A DNA stretch of 64,000 bases from positions 2,290,650-2,354,649 of the forward strand of contig OY760073.1 in assembly GCA_963663025.1 (NCBI GenBank), read 5' to 3'. Below the pieces are notes generated by a model. The model saw only the letters and a program-made list of their open reading frames with translations, searched no databases and was not told where the DNA came from. A program made the translations under genes and the position numbers. Positions 54,053-62,830 of this stretch are shown piece after piece (positions within the stretch are counted from its first letter, which is position 1; each line of letters begins with the position of its first letter). This DNA is from JAGWBF01 sp963663025. Its GTDB lineage: Bacteria; Chloroflexota; Dehalococcoidia; Lucifugimonadales; JAGWBF01.

Positions 54053-55699
54053 CTAGAGAGGGATGGCTTCGCCGTCGGCCCTGGGGTCCGATGCGCCTGC
54101 GAGGATGCCCCGCTCATGGTCGATGGCAAGGAGGTTCACCCGGCCGAACAGGTCGGCGGGCGTGGTGGTTATCTTATGCCCCTTGGACTGCAGGCCTTCG
54201 ATGGTCTCCTCGGGCAGGGGAGCGTCCTGCTCCATCTGGAGCACATAGTCGTCCTCGACGGTCCGGGGATTGGTGCCCGGTGTGCTGTTCCACCTCGGAG
54301 CATCCACGGCCTGCTGAAGCTCCATGCCGTAGTCGATCAGACTCGTCAGGACCTGGACGTTGCTCTGGGGCTGATTATCGGCGCCCGGAGTACCGCCAAC
54401 TATCACCGGGAGGTCATCCTTGAAAACCATGTAGCAGTTGAGGGTGTGCATGGTGCGTTTGCCCGGGGCGATGGTGTTGGGATGGCCTTCCTTGATGTAG
54501 AAGCTGGTGGCCCGGTTGTTCATCAGGATTCCCGTGCCTTCCACGATGAACTGGGAGCCGAACCCGGCAAAAATGCTGTGGATGTAGGAGACGGCATTCC
54601 CTTCCGAATCCACGATGCAAGAGTATGCGGTGTCGTTGCCTGCCGCCACCGGCGCCGGAGCGTCGATGCGGGTTGTCGCGGCGGAATTATGGTCGATGCG
54701 TTTCCGCTGCTCTTCGGCGTGTTCCTTGGACAGCAGCCTTTCCAGGGGCCAGGAGACGAAGCTTGGGTCGCCGGCGTAGGTGTTTCGGTCGGCATAGGCC
54801 AGCTTCTTCGCCTCCACCATCAAGTGTACGCTTTCGGGGGTGTTGTGACCCAGGGAGGACATGTCGAACCCTTCCAGTATGTTCAAGGTGGACAGCACGA
54901 TGAACCCCTGGGATGGAAAGCTGGTCTCATAGATGGTGTGTCCGCGATAGGTGCCCGAAAGGGGCGGTTCCTGGAACTGAGGAGTGTGGTTGGCGAAATC
55001 TTCCTGGGTGAACAGCCCGCCGGATGCCTGCAGGCCCTTGATCAGCTGCTGGGTTAGGCTGCCCCTGTAGTACTCGTCGGCGCCTCCCTGGGCGACCTTC
55101 TTCAGGCTGGCTGCCAGGTCCGACTGGACGAGGACGTCCCCGGCTTGGTAGGGCTGCCCATCCTTTAAAAGGACGCTTGCCGTGGAGGGGTACTCCGCCA
55201 GGGTCTCGGCGAAGATCTTGAACTCCCGTGCGATGCGCGGGGTCACAGGATAGCCGTCCTCGGCATAGCCGATGGCAGGCTCGATTAGCTTGGCAAAGGG
55301 CATGGTGCAGTATTCCCGGTGCATCGTCTCCCAGGCGGCGATGGACCCGGGCACGGTGGCGGCCAGGGGGCCTGTCCTGGGAACGAACTCGTGGCCCTTG
55401 GACTGGTAGTAGGCGGAGGTGGCCCCCGTGGGCGCAACGCCGCTGCTGCTCATGCTGCGCAGCCTGGCCTTGTTCGAGCCTCTGGGAGGCTGATATAAGA
55501 TGGCGAAGGTATCGCCGCCTATGCTGCACTTCGACGGCAGGGTGACCGCTTCCACCGCCGCCAGGGCCAGGGCCGCATCGAAGGCGTTCCCTCCCTCCTG
55601 GAGCACCCTTATGCCTGTGGACGCTGCAAGGGGAGATGCTGAACACACCATCCCGTTACGGCCATAGACAGTGCTGCGAGAGGGGCGAGTAGGAGCCAA
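54053..55699 (-). CDS. Gamma-glutamyltransferase family protein (second copy)
   Basis: Ntn-hydrolase paralogue of the 5487 gene. The N-terminal VLQEGGNAFDAALA motif, and the predicted catalytic Thr (about residue 357) in NDTAYSCIVD. The glycine-rich IVGGTPGADNQPQSNVQVL is the oxyanion/C-terminal subunit signature. It keeps the SIGGDTFAILY element. Length is 548 aa with no signal peptide. TTG start at 55699 with AGGAGGTG upstream. Heads a minus-strand operon with two amidohydrolases and an MFS transporter. Confidence 0.9.
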   Translation of the reverse strand: MAPTRPSRSTVYGRNGMVCSASPLAASTGIRVLQEGGNAFDAALALAAVEAVTLPSKCSIGGDTFAILYQPPRGSNKARLRSMSSSGVAPTGATSAYYQSKGHEFVPRTGPLAATVPGSIAAWETMHREYCTMPFAKLIEPAIGYAEDGYPVTPRIAREFKIFAETLAEYPSTASVLLKDGQPYQAGDVLVQSDLAASLKKVAQGGADEYYRGSLTQQLIKGLQASGGLFTQEDFANHTPQFQEPPLSGTYRGHTIYETSFPSQGFIVLSTLNILEGFDMSSLGHNTPESVHLMVEAKKLAYADRNTYAGDPSFVSWPLERLLSKEHAEEQRKRIDHNSAATTRIDAPAPVAAGNDTAYSCIVDSEGNAVSYIHSIFAGFGSQFIVEGTGILMNNRATSFYIKEGHPNTIAPGKRTMHTLNCYMVFKDDLPVIVGGTPGADNQPQSNVQVLTSLIDYGMELQQAVDAPRWNSTPGTNPRTVEDDYVLQMEQDAPLPEETIEGLQSKGHKITTTPADLFGRVNLLAIDHERGILAGASDPRADGEAIPL

Positions 55700-55743
55700 G
55701 AGGACACCTCCTGAAGGGGAAGGGTGGAAGCTCGGACTGACCG

Positions 55744-55773
55744 AGTATATTTCTGAAGGAAGGTCATAGTCAA
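55744..55773 (-). promoter_or_regulatory. Sigma70-type promoter for GGT-amidohydrolase-MFS operon
   Basis: On the minus strand TTGACT (55773-55768), an 18-nt spacer and TATACT (55749-55744), 45 nt before the TTG start. Confidence 0.6.
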
Positions 55774-55918
55774 GGGGAACTCACCTTCGCCAGCTATGGG
55801 GAGGCTCGCCTTTCAGGTGTGCCCGTCGATTCGAGTGTGCTAGAATTGGCCCATCCAATTAGAGCTTCAGGACCCTGTACTACGGGTCCCCGATGCCAGA
55901 GCGGTTTTAGGAGGCTTG

Positions 55919-56509
55919 ATGTTCGAGCAGACCGATATGATGCGCATAGTGGAGAAGTACCGGGGCGATGCTATCGTGGTGGCGGCCTACCGCTCCGACC
56001 CGGCGTGGGCGAAGATCACCACCAATCCCCACCGGGACCTTCCCTTCTGGAGCGCAATGGGAAAGGGGTCGTCCATGGCCCTGGGCTTGGCCTTGGCCCA
56101 GCCGGACATCAAGGTAATCCTCTTCGACGGCGACGGCAGCCTGCTGATGAACCTTGGTTCCCTGGTGACCATCGGTGGTGTTCTTCCCAAGAACTTCTAC
56201 CACTTCGTCATGGATAACAAGGTCTATGCCACTACCGGGGGGCAGAGCGTACCGGGCAGCGGGCAGGCGAGCTTTGCGGACATGGCCAAGGCTGCCGGGT
56301 ATCCCCGGAGCTTCGAGTTCGAAAACCTGGAAGACTTTGCCGGCAGCGCCGAGGATATCCTGACCCAGGATGGGCCGGTCATGGTCAGCGTGAGCATCCA
56401 CCCCAGCATTCGCACCCACGAAGAGCGGGTGGAGCAAATGTCGGACCCCCATCGGCGCACCAGCGGCAAGGCTATAGCAGAGCTGGTCGCGGAGTTCGGG
56501 GCATCCTAG
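55919..56509 (+). CDS. ThDP-binding (Pp-domain) subunit, sulfopyruvate/phosphonopyruvate decarboxylase type
   Basis: A 196-aa protein carrying only the ThDP pyrophosphate-binding domain: FWSAMGKGSSMALGLALA, then the motif FDGDGSLLMNLGSLVTIG...DNKVY. Such half-enzymes (like ComE) need a separate PYR-domain subunit supplying the catalytic Glu; none is adjacent. AGGAGG precedes ATG 55919. It is followed 64 nt later by a luciferase-like oxidoreductase. Confidence 0.82.
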   Translation: MFEQTDMMRIVEKYRGDAIVVAAYRSDPAWAKITTNPHRDLPFWSAMGKGSSMALGLALAQPDIKVILFDGDGSLLMNLGSLVTIGGVLPKNFYHFVMDNKVYATTGGQSVPGSGQASFADMAKAAGYPRSFEFENLEDFAGSAEDILTQDGPVMVSVSIHPSIRTHEERVEQMSDPHRRTSGKAIAELVAEFGAS

Positions 56510-56573
56510 TTGAGGCAGGCCTATACCGAAGGACTCCCTGTCCACCATTCCTGATGCGAAAGGAGCGATCAAG

Positions 56574-57524
56574 TTGTCGGATGTGAAGTTTGGTACCCGT
56601 CTCGGAGCTAATTGGCACAACGGCATCCCGTCAACCCAGGAGTTTCTCGACATACCCCGGAAGTGCGAGGAGTGGGGATACGATTTCGTGGTGGCGGGAG
56701 ACCACATCGCCGGCGGCAGGGCCGGCATCGCCCCTATAGTCCAGTGCTTTCCCGTGCTGGCGGCTGCCGCGGCCGTCACCCAGAAAATCCAGGTGGCAAC
56801 CTGTGTGCTCCAGCTTCCCATGTACAACCCGGCGGTGGTCGCCCGCAGCATGCTGACCATAGATTTCCTGTCCGGCGGCAGGGCGATAATGGGTGTCGGA
56901 GTGGGAGGGCAGTACCCCAACGAGTGGGAGGCTGCCCAGCAGAACATCCACGACCGGGGCAAGCGGGCCGACGAAGCCCTGGCCATCATCCGGCAGATGT
57001 GGACTGAGAACCAGATCGACCATCACGGACGCTTCTACGATTTGACGGACATCTCAATGGAACCCAAGTCCCAGGCCCCCGACGGCATTCCCATCTGGGT
57101 CGGCGGCAGCTCGGACGCCGCCCTGCGCAGGGCGGCTCGGTTCGGCGACGGGTGGACTTCGACCCAGATGAGCTCGGCCCAGTGGCAGCAGAACATGGAG
57201 AAGGTGCACGAGTTCGCCGGAGAGATGGGCCGGGACATGAGCAGCTTCCAGGGAATCCACAGCCTCGGCATCCGCATCGACAAAGACCGAGAGAAGGCCC
57301 GGAGCGATGCTCGCGGCATCCTTGGGGATGGAGGCCGGGTGCCCTTCGATGAGCTGGTCGAGGACTACGTTTGTGCGGGTGATGCGGAAGACTGCGCCAG
57401 GGTGATCCGGAACTTTATCAACGCCGGCGCCAGTTGGTTCATGCTCAGCCCCATGGGCCAACTTGACGACCTGATGCCCCAGCTGGAGCTGATCGCCCAG
57501 GACCTGATCCCCAAGTTCCGGTAG
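56574..57524 (+). CDS. LLM class flavin-dependent oxidoreductase (complete)
   Basis: A 316-aa luciferase-like enzyme: N-terminal VKFGTRLGANW, VVAGDHIAGG, GGRAIMGVGVGGQYPNEW, WTENQIDHHGRFYDL, IWVGGSSDAALRRAARFGDGW and C-terminal GASWFMLSP. The TTG start has AAAGGAG upstream. Paired with the ThDP half-enzyme and closed by a strong terminator. FMN or F420 may be the cofactor. Confidence 0.9.
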   Translation: MSDVKFGTRLGANWHNGIPSTQEFLDIPRKCEEWGYDFVVAGDHIAGGRAGIAPIVQCFPVLAAAAAVTQKIQVATCVLQLPMYNPAVVARSMLTIDFLSGGRAIMGVGVGGQYPNEWEAAQQNIHDRGKRADEALAIIRQMWTENQIDHHGRFYDLTDISMEPKSQAPDGIPIWVGGSSDAALRRAARFGDGWTSTQMSSAQWQQNMEKVHEFAGEMGRDMSSFQGIHSLGIRIDKDREKARSDARGILGDGGRVPFDELVEDYVCAGDAEDCARVIRNFINAGASWFMLSPMGQLDDLMPQLELIAQDLIPKFR

Positions 57525-57585
57525 GGACGGCCCGTACTGCGGCAAGCCGGGGATTCGTTCCCCTCGCCGAGGATCCCTGAAGAAC

Positions 57586-57624
57586 AAAGACCGGGTAGGA
57601 TGCATCCTACCCGGTCTTTGTTTT
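57586..57624. terminator. Bidirectional rho-independent terminator
   Basis: Perfect palindrome with 16-bp arms (57586-57601 and 57604-57619), with T-rich tracts on both sides. It serves the convergent luciferase-like gene and ridA. Confidence 0.85.
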
Positions 57625-57645
57625 GGACATAAAGAGTCTGGTTCT

Positions 57646-58068
57646 TTAGTGTTCGTGGCCGTCGTGGGTCACTGCGATTACGTCCATCCCCACGTTAGGT
57701 ACCAGGCTGGGGCGGTAAACGTTGATGAACGCCCTCGCAGGCCTAACCCCGGTGAAGTGGGTCTCGTACACCTTGTTGAACGCCTCGAAGTGGGCCCTCT
57801 GCTGGGCGGGGTCATCGCCCACCGTCAGGTAGATGGTTGCCTTGACAACGTCATCCAGGCTGGCCCCGGCCGCCGCCAGCACAGCCTTGATGTTCTTGAA
57901 CAGCTGCTCCGCCAGCTCGGGAATATCCCCCGCTACCCGCTGGTTGGTGGCCGGGTCGATGGCCCCCATGGAAGCGGTGAACACCATGTTGCCCACCTTG
58001 ACTGCCTGGTTGTAAGGCCCCTGGGGGGGCGGTCCCTGGTCGGTATGGATTCGCTCGATATGGTGCAT
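57646..58068 (-). CDS. RidA/YjgF family protein
   Basis: Imine/enamine deaminase family. Key landmarks are GPYNQAVKVGNMVFTASMGAIDP, PELAEQLFKNIKAVLAAAGAS and a VRPARAFI stretch containing the conserved Arg. Length is 140 aa from ATG 58068 with GAGAGGTGG upstream. Divergent members may act as other hydrolases rather than true RidA. Confidence 0.87.
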   Translation of the reverse strand: MHHIERIHTDQGPPPQGPYNQAVKVGNMVFTASMGAIDPATNQRVAGDIPELAEQLFKNIKAVLAAAGASLDDVVKATIYLTVGDDPAQQRAHFEAFNKVYETHFTGVRPARAFINVYRPSLVPNVGMDVIAVTHDGHEH

Positions 58069-58289
58069 AGTCCACCTCTCAGATTGGCGATGTGGGTAAA
58101 TGGAGCCGTTGATGGCCCCCTGGAAAGAGGCCAAAGTCTAGCACGCACCCCTAGCAGCGTCAAACGAAAACACGGCGTGGGGGCTATTGCCATGTCGCGC
58201 GTTTCGGCGAAAAGTTGTGGGCTTTGTTGGCGAAATTCACCACAGAGCAATCCTATAATCTTCCCATTCTCCTCCGAAGGAGGTCGGCA

Positions 58290-58718
58290 ATGGGCGCAAT
58301 GAGCGCAATAAAGAGCTTAGCGGGCGTGTACATGGTGCTTGTGGGAGCCGCGGTGGCTGTACATTTCATCGCCACCCAGTTCTATGATCCCTTCCTCGAG
58401 GGTACGGCCCTCACAGCATGGCGCATCATGGACCCGCTAATGGTGGCCGCCGTGGCTATGGCCTTTGCAGCCTCGACCTGCTGCAAACTCCGGGTTGGTG
58501 GAGGCCAGGGGCAGCCTGTTACCCGTGAATACCTGGAGGCACAGTTCGGCTTCTTCTTTTCGGGCGTCATCCTGCTGGCCCTCCTCTGGAACTGGATAGG
58601 TGTCGAGTTCGTGGAGCCGAGAAATGATGATGGGCTGGTCTGGATGCTCATAGACTCCACGCTGCCCTTCCTACTGTGCACTGCCGGCTATCGCCTATTC
58701 CGCAACGCCAAAAGCTAG
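58290..58718 (+). CDS. Small four-helix membrane protein, unknown function
   Basis: A 142-aa protein with four hydrophobic segments (about residues 7-30, 47-65, 85-107, 118-135). A central CCKLRVGGGQGQPVTREYLE loop sits between helices 2 and 3. GGAGG is 6 nt before ATG 58290, and TATAAT lies at 58254-58259. No family is recognised. Confidence 0.68.
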   Translation: MGAMSAIKSLAGVYMVLVGAAVAVHFIATQFYDPFLEGTALTAWRIMDPLMVAAVAMAFAASTCCKLRVGGGQGQPVTREYLEAQFGFFFSGVILLALLWNWIGVEFVEPRNDDGLVWMLIDSTLPFLLCTAGYRLFRNAKS

Positions 58719-58779
58719 GGGTCTCTCTTTTCGACCATATCGTCCCCGCCTAACAATGCGGATCTGTGCTCAACGCCCG

Positions 58780-58821
58780 CTGCCCGTTCGCCCTGAGGGA
58801 AATCGAAGCGGAACGGGCAGC
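58780..58821. repeat. B-type palindrome upstream of the VOC gene
   Basis: GCCCGTTCGCC and GGAACGGGC arms around CTGAGGGAAATCGAAG. Located about 80 bp before the VOC promoter. Confidence 0.65.
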
Positions 58822-58902
58822 CCGGGCGCGGGCTACACAACGGGCTCCCTAAGGGAGACGGGGAGGCCCCACTCCTTCTGGGGGCAGGATAGCCCTCGCC
58901 TT

Positions 58903-58931
58903 TTGACCCTCAAGCGTGGCGCCTGTACAAT
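58903..58931 (+). promoter_or_regulatory. Sigma70-type promoter for the VOC gene
   Basis: TTGACC (58903-58908), a 17-nt spacer and TACAAT (58926-58931), 55 nt before the ATG. Confidence 0.65.
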
Positions 58932-58985
58932 AAGGCCAGCATTGAGTGGGCAATGCGTCTGCAAGCCCCAAGAAAGGAGACTGCT

Positions 58986-59393
58986 ATGGCAAGGATCAAG
59001 CATATCGCCCTCAGGGCCGACGACCCCGAAAAGACGGCCGCCTTCTACAAGGAGGTCTTCGGACTGGAAGAGGTAGGGAAGGCCCGCACCGGGTTCTACC
59101 TGTCCGATGGCTACCTGAACATCGCCATCCTGAGCAAGCTGGAGACCGCCCACGGCGAGACTCCGCGGGATGTGGAAGGCTACACCGGCATCGACCACTT
59201 CGGCATCCTGGTCGATGACATGGACGAGACCTGCAGGAAGCTGGAGGATGCGGGTGCTGAGTCTGCAATTCCGGCAGTCAACACAGCCACCCAGACCAAC
59301 GCCGACGGCAAGTCCTACTTCGAGTTGAAGTACAAGGGCCCCGACGGGCAGATATTCGACATCAGCGCCGATGGTTGGGTAGGCGGCAACTAG
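58986..59393 (+). CDS. VOC family protein
   Basis: A 135-aa vicinal-oxygen-chelate protein: IKHIALRADDPEKTAAFY with the first metal His, GYLNIAILS, IDHFGILVDDMDE, and the C-terminal Glu in YFELKYKGPDGQIFDIS. AAGGAG precedes ATG 58986. Related enzymes include glyoxalase-type and ring-cleavage-related proteins; the substrate is unknown. Confidence 0.87.
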   Translation: MARIKHIALRADDPEKTAAFYKEVFGLEEVGKARTGFYLSDGYLNIAILSKLETAHGETPRDVEGYTGIDHFGILVDDMDETCRKLEDAGAESAIPAVNTATQTNADGKSYFELKYKGPDGQIFDISADGWVGGN

Positions 59394-59475
59394 CAGACCT
59401 GCCCGTCCTGGATGTGCTTGTAATCAAGTGCCCTCTGCCGCTCGGTAGAGGGAAGGGTATCTAAGGCCGGAGGGG

Positions 59476-61020
59476 CTAGCGCCAGGCTCTGGAACCGAGG
59501 GTTCGGTTCATGACTTGGCCTCGCCTTCCGGCCTCTTTCCATGCTCCCGGTCCCCGTTCACCAAAGTTCTGGCCTAGCATCGCCCCCTTGGACATGGAGA
59601 TCAGGAGCGCCGTACCTATGGCTGACGCCAGTTCTTTGTCGTGATCGCCGTTGTCCTTTTCGCCGTTGGTATCGGGGCCTCCCAAGCTCGGGCCTACCGA
59701 GGACAGGAAGTCGGTGTGGTAGGTGCAGTCGATGAAGGTGGGATGGTCCACAATGCGGCTGAGAAGGGGGATGTTGTTCTTTATGCCTTCCAGCCGGAAC
59801 ACCCTCAGGGCATCCAGCAGATGCTTCCTGGCTTCCTCCCGGTTCTCTCCCCAGCAGATGAGCTTGGCGATGATGGACTCGTAGTGGGTGGTCACCTCGT
59901 AGTTGGGACGCAGGGCGCTATCGACCCGCACATGCCTTCCCGTGGGCACATGGTAGTTTTCGATCACCCCTGCCGTGGGGAGGAAAGTGACCGGGTCTTC
60001 GGGATAGATGCGCGTTTCGATGGCATGGCCATTACACTGAACATCTTCCTGCTTGATGGGCAGCTCTTCGCCGTAGGCCACCCTTAGCTGCAGCTCCACC
60101 AAATCCAGTCCGGTAATCATCTCCGTCACGCCATGCTCCACTTGCAGGCGGGTGTTCATCTCCAGGAAGAACATGCCCCCGTCGGGGGAAACCAGGAACT
60201 CGATGGTTCCGGCGTTGGAGTAGCCCACGTGCTTGGCAAAGCGGACGGCGTAGTTCCAGAGGCGCTGCCTCTGCTGGACCGTTAGCTTGATTGCCGGGCT
60301 TTCCTCGACGATCTTCTGGTTCCTGCGTTGAATGGAGCAGTCCCTGGCCATCAGGTGGACAAGGTTGCCATGCTCATCGCCCAGTACCTGGACCTCGATA
60401 TGGGAAGCGCCTTCCATGTACCGCTCGAAATAAAGGGTGCTGGACCCGAAGGCGCTGGCTGCAAGGGCACGCTGCTGGTGGACCACCGACTCCAGCTCCG
60501 CCAGGGACTGGATGATCTTTATGCCGATGCCCCCGCCTCCTCCGGCGGCCTTTACCATGAGGGGAAAGCCCAGGGACCAAGCCATGTCGGTGGCATGGGC
60601 GTCGTCGATGGCTTTGCTGGAGCCGGGCATGACGGGCACACCCGCCCTCTTAGCCATCCTGCGGGCCTGCAGCTTGTCTCCCATCTTTTCGATGACCTCA
60701 GGCGAAGGCCCCACGAAACGGATTCCGGCATCCTGGCAGTCTTGGGCAAAGGGAGCGCTTTCCGAGAGGAAACCGTATCCGGGATGTACCGCCTCCGCGC
60801 CCGACTGAATGGCGATCTCGATGATCTTGTCCTTCTTCAGATAGCTGTCCCGGGGAGCGGGCCCACCCAGCAGGTAGGCTTCGTCGGCCATCTGGACGTG
60901 CTGTCCCTCCGCATCGGCTTCCGAGTACACAGCAACGGTCTCTATGCCCATCTCTTGACAGGTGCGGATTATCCGGCAGGCGATTTCGCCCCGGTTCGCA
61001 ATCAGCAGCTTCTTGAACAC
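59476..61020 (-). CDS. Biotin carboxylase (acetyl-/propionyl-CoA or pyruvate carboxylase subunit)
   Basis: ATP-dependent carboxylation of biotin. Visible are the N-terminal KKLLIANRGEIACRIIRT, HPGYGFLSE, KAAGGGGGIGI glycine loop (usual Arg replaced by Ile), and FLEMNTRLQVEHGVTE. The C-terminal biotin-carboxylase domain is present. Length is 514 aa, with a low-complexity C-terminal extension of about 65 residues absent from E. coli AccC but seen in some pyruvate carboxylase A subunits. GTG start at 61020. No biotin carrier or carboxyltransferase gene is adjacent. Confidence 0.88.
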   Translation of the reverse strand: MFKKLLIANRGEIACRIIRTCQEMGIETVAVYSEADAEGQHVQMADEAYLLGGPAPRDSYLKKDKIIEIAIQSGAEAVHPGYGFLSESAPFAQDCQDAGIRFVGPSPEVIEKMGDKLQARRMAKRAGVPVMPGSSKAIDDAHATDMAWSLGFPLMVKAAGGGGGIGIKIIQSLAELESVVHQQRALAASAFGSSTLYFERYMEGASHIEVQVLGDEHGNLVHLMARDCSIQRRNQKIVEESPAIKLTVQQRQRLWNYAVRFAKHVGYSNAGTIEFLVSPDGGMFFLEMNTRLQVEHGVTEMITGLDLVELQLRVAYGEELPIKQEDVQCNGHAIETRIYPEDPVTFLPTAGVIENYHVPTGRHVRVDSALRPNYEVTTHYESIIAKLICWGENREEARKHLLDALRVFRLEGIKNNIPLLSRIVDHPTFIDCTYHTDFLSSVGPSLGGPDTNGEKDNGDHDKELASAIGTALLISMSKGAMLGQNFGERGPGAWKEAGRRGQVMNRTLGSRAWR

Positions 61021-61090
61021 GCGTTAACTCTCACTCTGTTTCCCGCAGGACCATTGAAACATTGTGCCGTTATACAACCGCAGGCCTTTC

Positions 61091-61849
61091 CTAGGCTAGG
61101 CGTTCCAGGAACGTCCTGGAGCGGATTTCTCTGTCCAGCCAGTACTTTAGCGTACCTGATAACAGGGTTGTCAACTCCCGGGTAAGCTGGGGTTCCAGCT
61201 TTAGGGAGCAGGCCTGTTCCAAGCTGGACTGACGGAAATACCGGAGGGCCTTGAGGGCATTGACGGACATCTGGTACACCTGCTGCCCCTTCATGCCGCA
61301 CAATGGGCAGAGGGTGCCACCTGCTTCGGGGCTGTATAGGTGCTCCCCGGGCTGAAGCACCTCCCGGCATTCTACGCAAAGCTGAAGCTCGGGCATGAAG
61401 CCCGAGTGGTCCAGCACCTGCATCTCGAAATAACGGAGAACGTGGTCCCTGGGAGCGCCTCCATCCAGCGCCCGCAGGCATCCGACGAGAAGCTGGTACA
61501 TCTCCTGGTTGGGACTTCCTTCTGCGCCGAAGCCGTCCACCACCTCGGTCATGTACATCCCGCCGGTAGCCCCCTCCAGCTCCATTCTCAGGGCAGGAAA
61601 GGCTTCTACTATCTGTGCTTGGGATACTATGTCCAGGTTTCCGGGGTGAGCGCGGTGCAGGGTTAGGTCGACGCAGTTCAGCACTTCCAGGTGCCCCACC
61701 AGCTTGCTGGACGGCTTGCGGGCGCCATGCACCACGGCCCGGAGCTTGCCCCATTCCCGTGTGAACAGAGTGACCATCAGCCCAGCCTCCATCATGGGGG
61801 CGGAGCGGATGACGACCCCTTCCGTTCGGAATGATCTTGGGCGGCTCAC
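61091..61849 (-). CDS. recO: DNA repair protein RecO
   Basis: Mediator that helps load RecA on ssDNA coated by SSB. N-terminal OB-fold (TEGVVIRSAPMMEAGLMVTLFT, VVHGARKPSSKL), helical middle and C-terminal zinc motif (CVECREVL...CPLC). Length is 252 aa. GTG start at 61849. It lies 4 bp downstream of recR, so the two are coupled. Confidence 0.9.
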   Translation of the reverse strand: MSRPRSFRTEGVVIRSAPMMEAGLMVTLFTREWGKLRAVVHGARKPSSKLVGHLEVLNCVDLTLHRAHPGNLDIVSQAQIVEAFPALRMELEGATGGMYMTEVVDGFGAEGSPNQEMYQLLVGCLRALDGGAPRDHVLRYFEMQVLDHSGFMPELQLCVECREVLQPGEHLYSPEAGGTLCPLCGMKGQQVYQMSVNALKALRYFRQSSLEQACSLKLEPQLTRELTTLLSGTLKYWLDREIRSRTFLERLA

Positions 61850-61853
61850 GGCC

Positions 61854-62468
61854 CTAGAGCTCCTGCCTTCCTTGGAAAGCCCGGCTCAGGGTGACCTCGT
61901 CGGCGTACTCCAGGTCTCCGCCGACGGGAAGGCCCCGCGCCAGGTGGGTGACCTTAACGGGAAGCTGCCCGACCTGCCTGCGTATGTACATCGCCGTGGC
62001 CTCCCCCTCCAGGGTGGGGTTCGTGGCGATAATCAGCTCCTGCACCGAGGCGCCGTCCAGCCGGGAGATGAGCTCCTTTAGCTTCAAGTCCTCGGGGCCG
62101 ACCCCGTTGATGGGGGAGATGACTCCGTGGAGCACATGGTAAAGCCCCCGGTAGCAGTGGGTGCGCTCCAGGGCCAGCACATCCAGGGGCTCCTCAACCA
62201 CGCAAACCTGGGTGGGATCCCGGCGGTCGTCGGTGCAGATCGGACACGGATCGGTGTCGGATAGGTTCTGACAACGGGAGCAGAAGATAACCTGGTCTTT
62301 CACCACGGTGATGGCTTCCGCAAGCATGTGGGCTTCTTCGGGGGGCAGCTTGATGATGTGGTATGCGAGTCTTTGGGCGCTCTTGGAGCCGATCCCTGGG
62401 AGCTTGTTCAACTCCTGGATCAGCCTCGCCACCGAGGGGGCTGCGGAGGGTACGGGCCAGCCGGTCAT
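61854..62468 (-). CDS. recR: Recombination protein RecR
   Basis: DNA clamp acting with RecO. HhH motif KLPGIGSKSAQRLAYH, zinc finger CSRCQNLSDTDPCPIC, Toprim domain VCVVEEPLDVLALE, and the C-terminal LARGLPVGGDLEYAD. Length is 204 aa. Follows ybaB by 20 nt in the usual dnaX-ybaB-recR order. Confidence 0.95.
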   Translation of the reverse strand: MTGWPVPSAAPSVARLIQELNKLPGIGSKSAQRLAYHIIKLPPEEAHMLAEAITVVKDQVIFCSRCQNLSDTDPCPICTDDRRDPTQVCVVEEPLDVLALERTHCYRGLYHVLHGVISPINGVGPEDLKLKELISRLDGASVQELIIATNPTLEGEATAMYIRRQVGQLPVKVTHLARGLPVGGDLEYADEVTLSRAFQGRQEL

Positions 62469-62488
62469 AGGTGTCTTTACCTAAGTCC

Positions 62489-62830
62489 TTAGGTCAACCC
62501 CGGGAGGTTCATGCCTCCGGTCAGGGTGCTCAGCTTCTCTGAAGCTGCCTGCTGAGACTTGTTCAGCGCATCGTTAACTGCCGCAACCACCAGGTCCTGG
62601 AGCAGCTCCACATCCTCGGCAGCCTCGGGGGCGATCTCCACCGACTCTATAACTTGCTTTCCGCTCATGATCACCTTGACCACCCCGCCACCGGCGGTGC
62701 CTTCCACACTCATGGTCTCCAGTTCTTCCTGCATCTGCTGGAGCATGTTCATGGACGGCTGGGCCGGAGCGCGGTCCTGGGACCTTCCCTGCTGGCGCTT
62801 GGCCTGGCGCCGCATCTGCCGGTTCATCAT
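62489..62830 (-). CDS. YbaB/EbfC family nucleoid-associated protein
   Basis: A 113-aa DNA-binding dimer with the family core MQEELETMSVEGTAGGG and VKVIMSGKQVIESVEI. The N-terminus has an extra basic stretch (RQMRRQAKRQQGR) that is longer than in E. coli. It overlaps dnaX by 4 nt (ATGA). Confidence 0.9.
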   Translation of the reverse strand: MMNRQMRRQAKRQQGRSQDRAPAQPSMNMLQQMQEELETMSVEGTAGGGVVKVIMSGKQVIESVEIAPEAAEDVELLQDLVVAAVNDALNKSQQAASEKLSTLTGGMNLPGLT

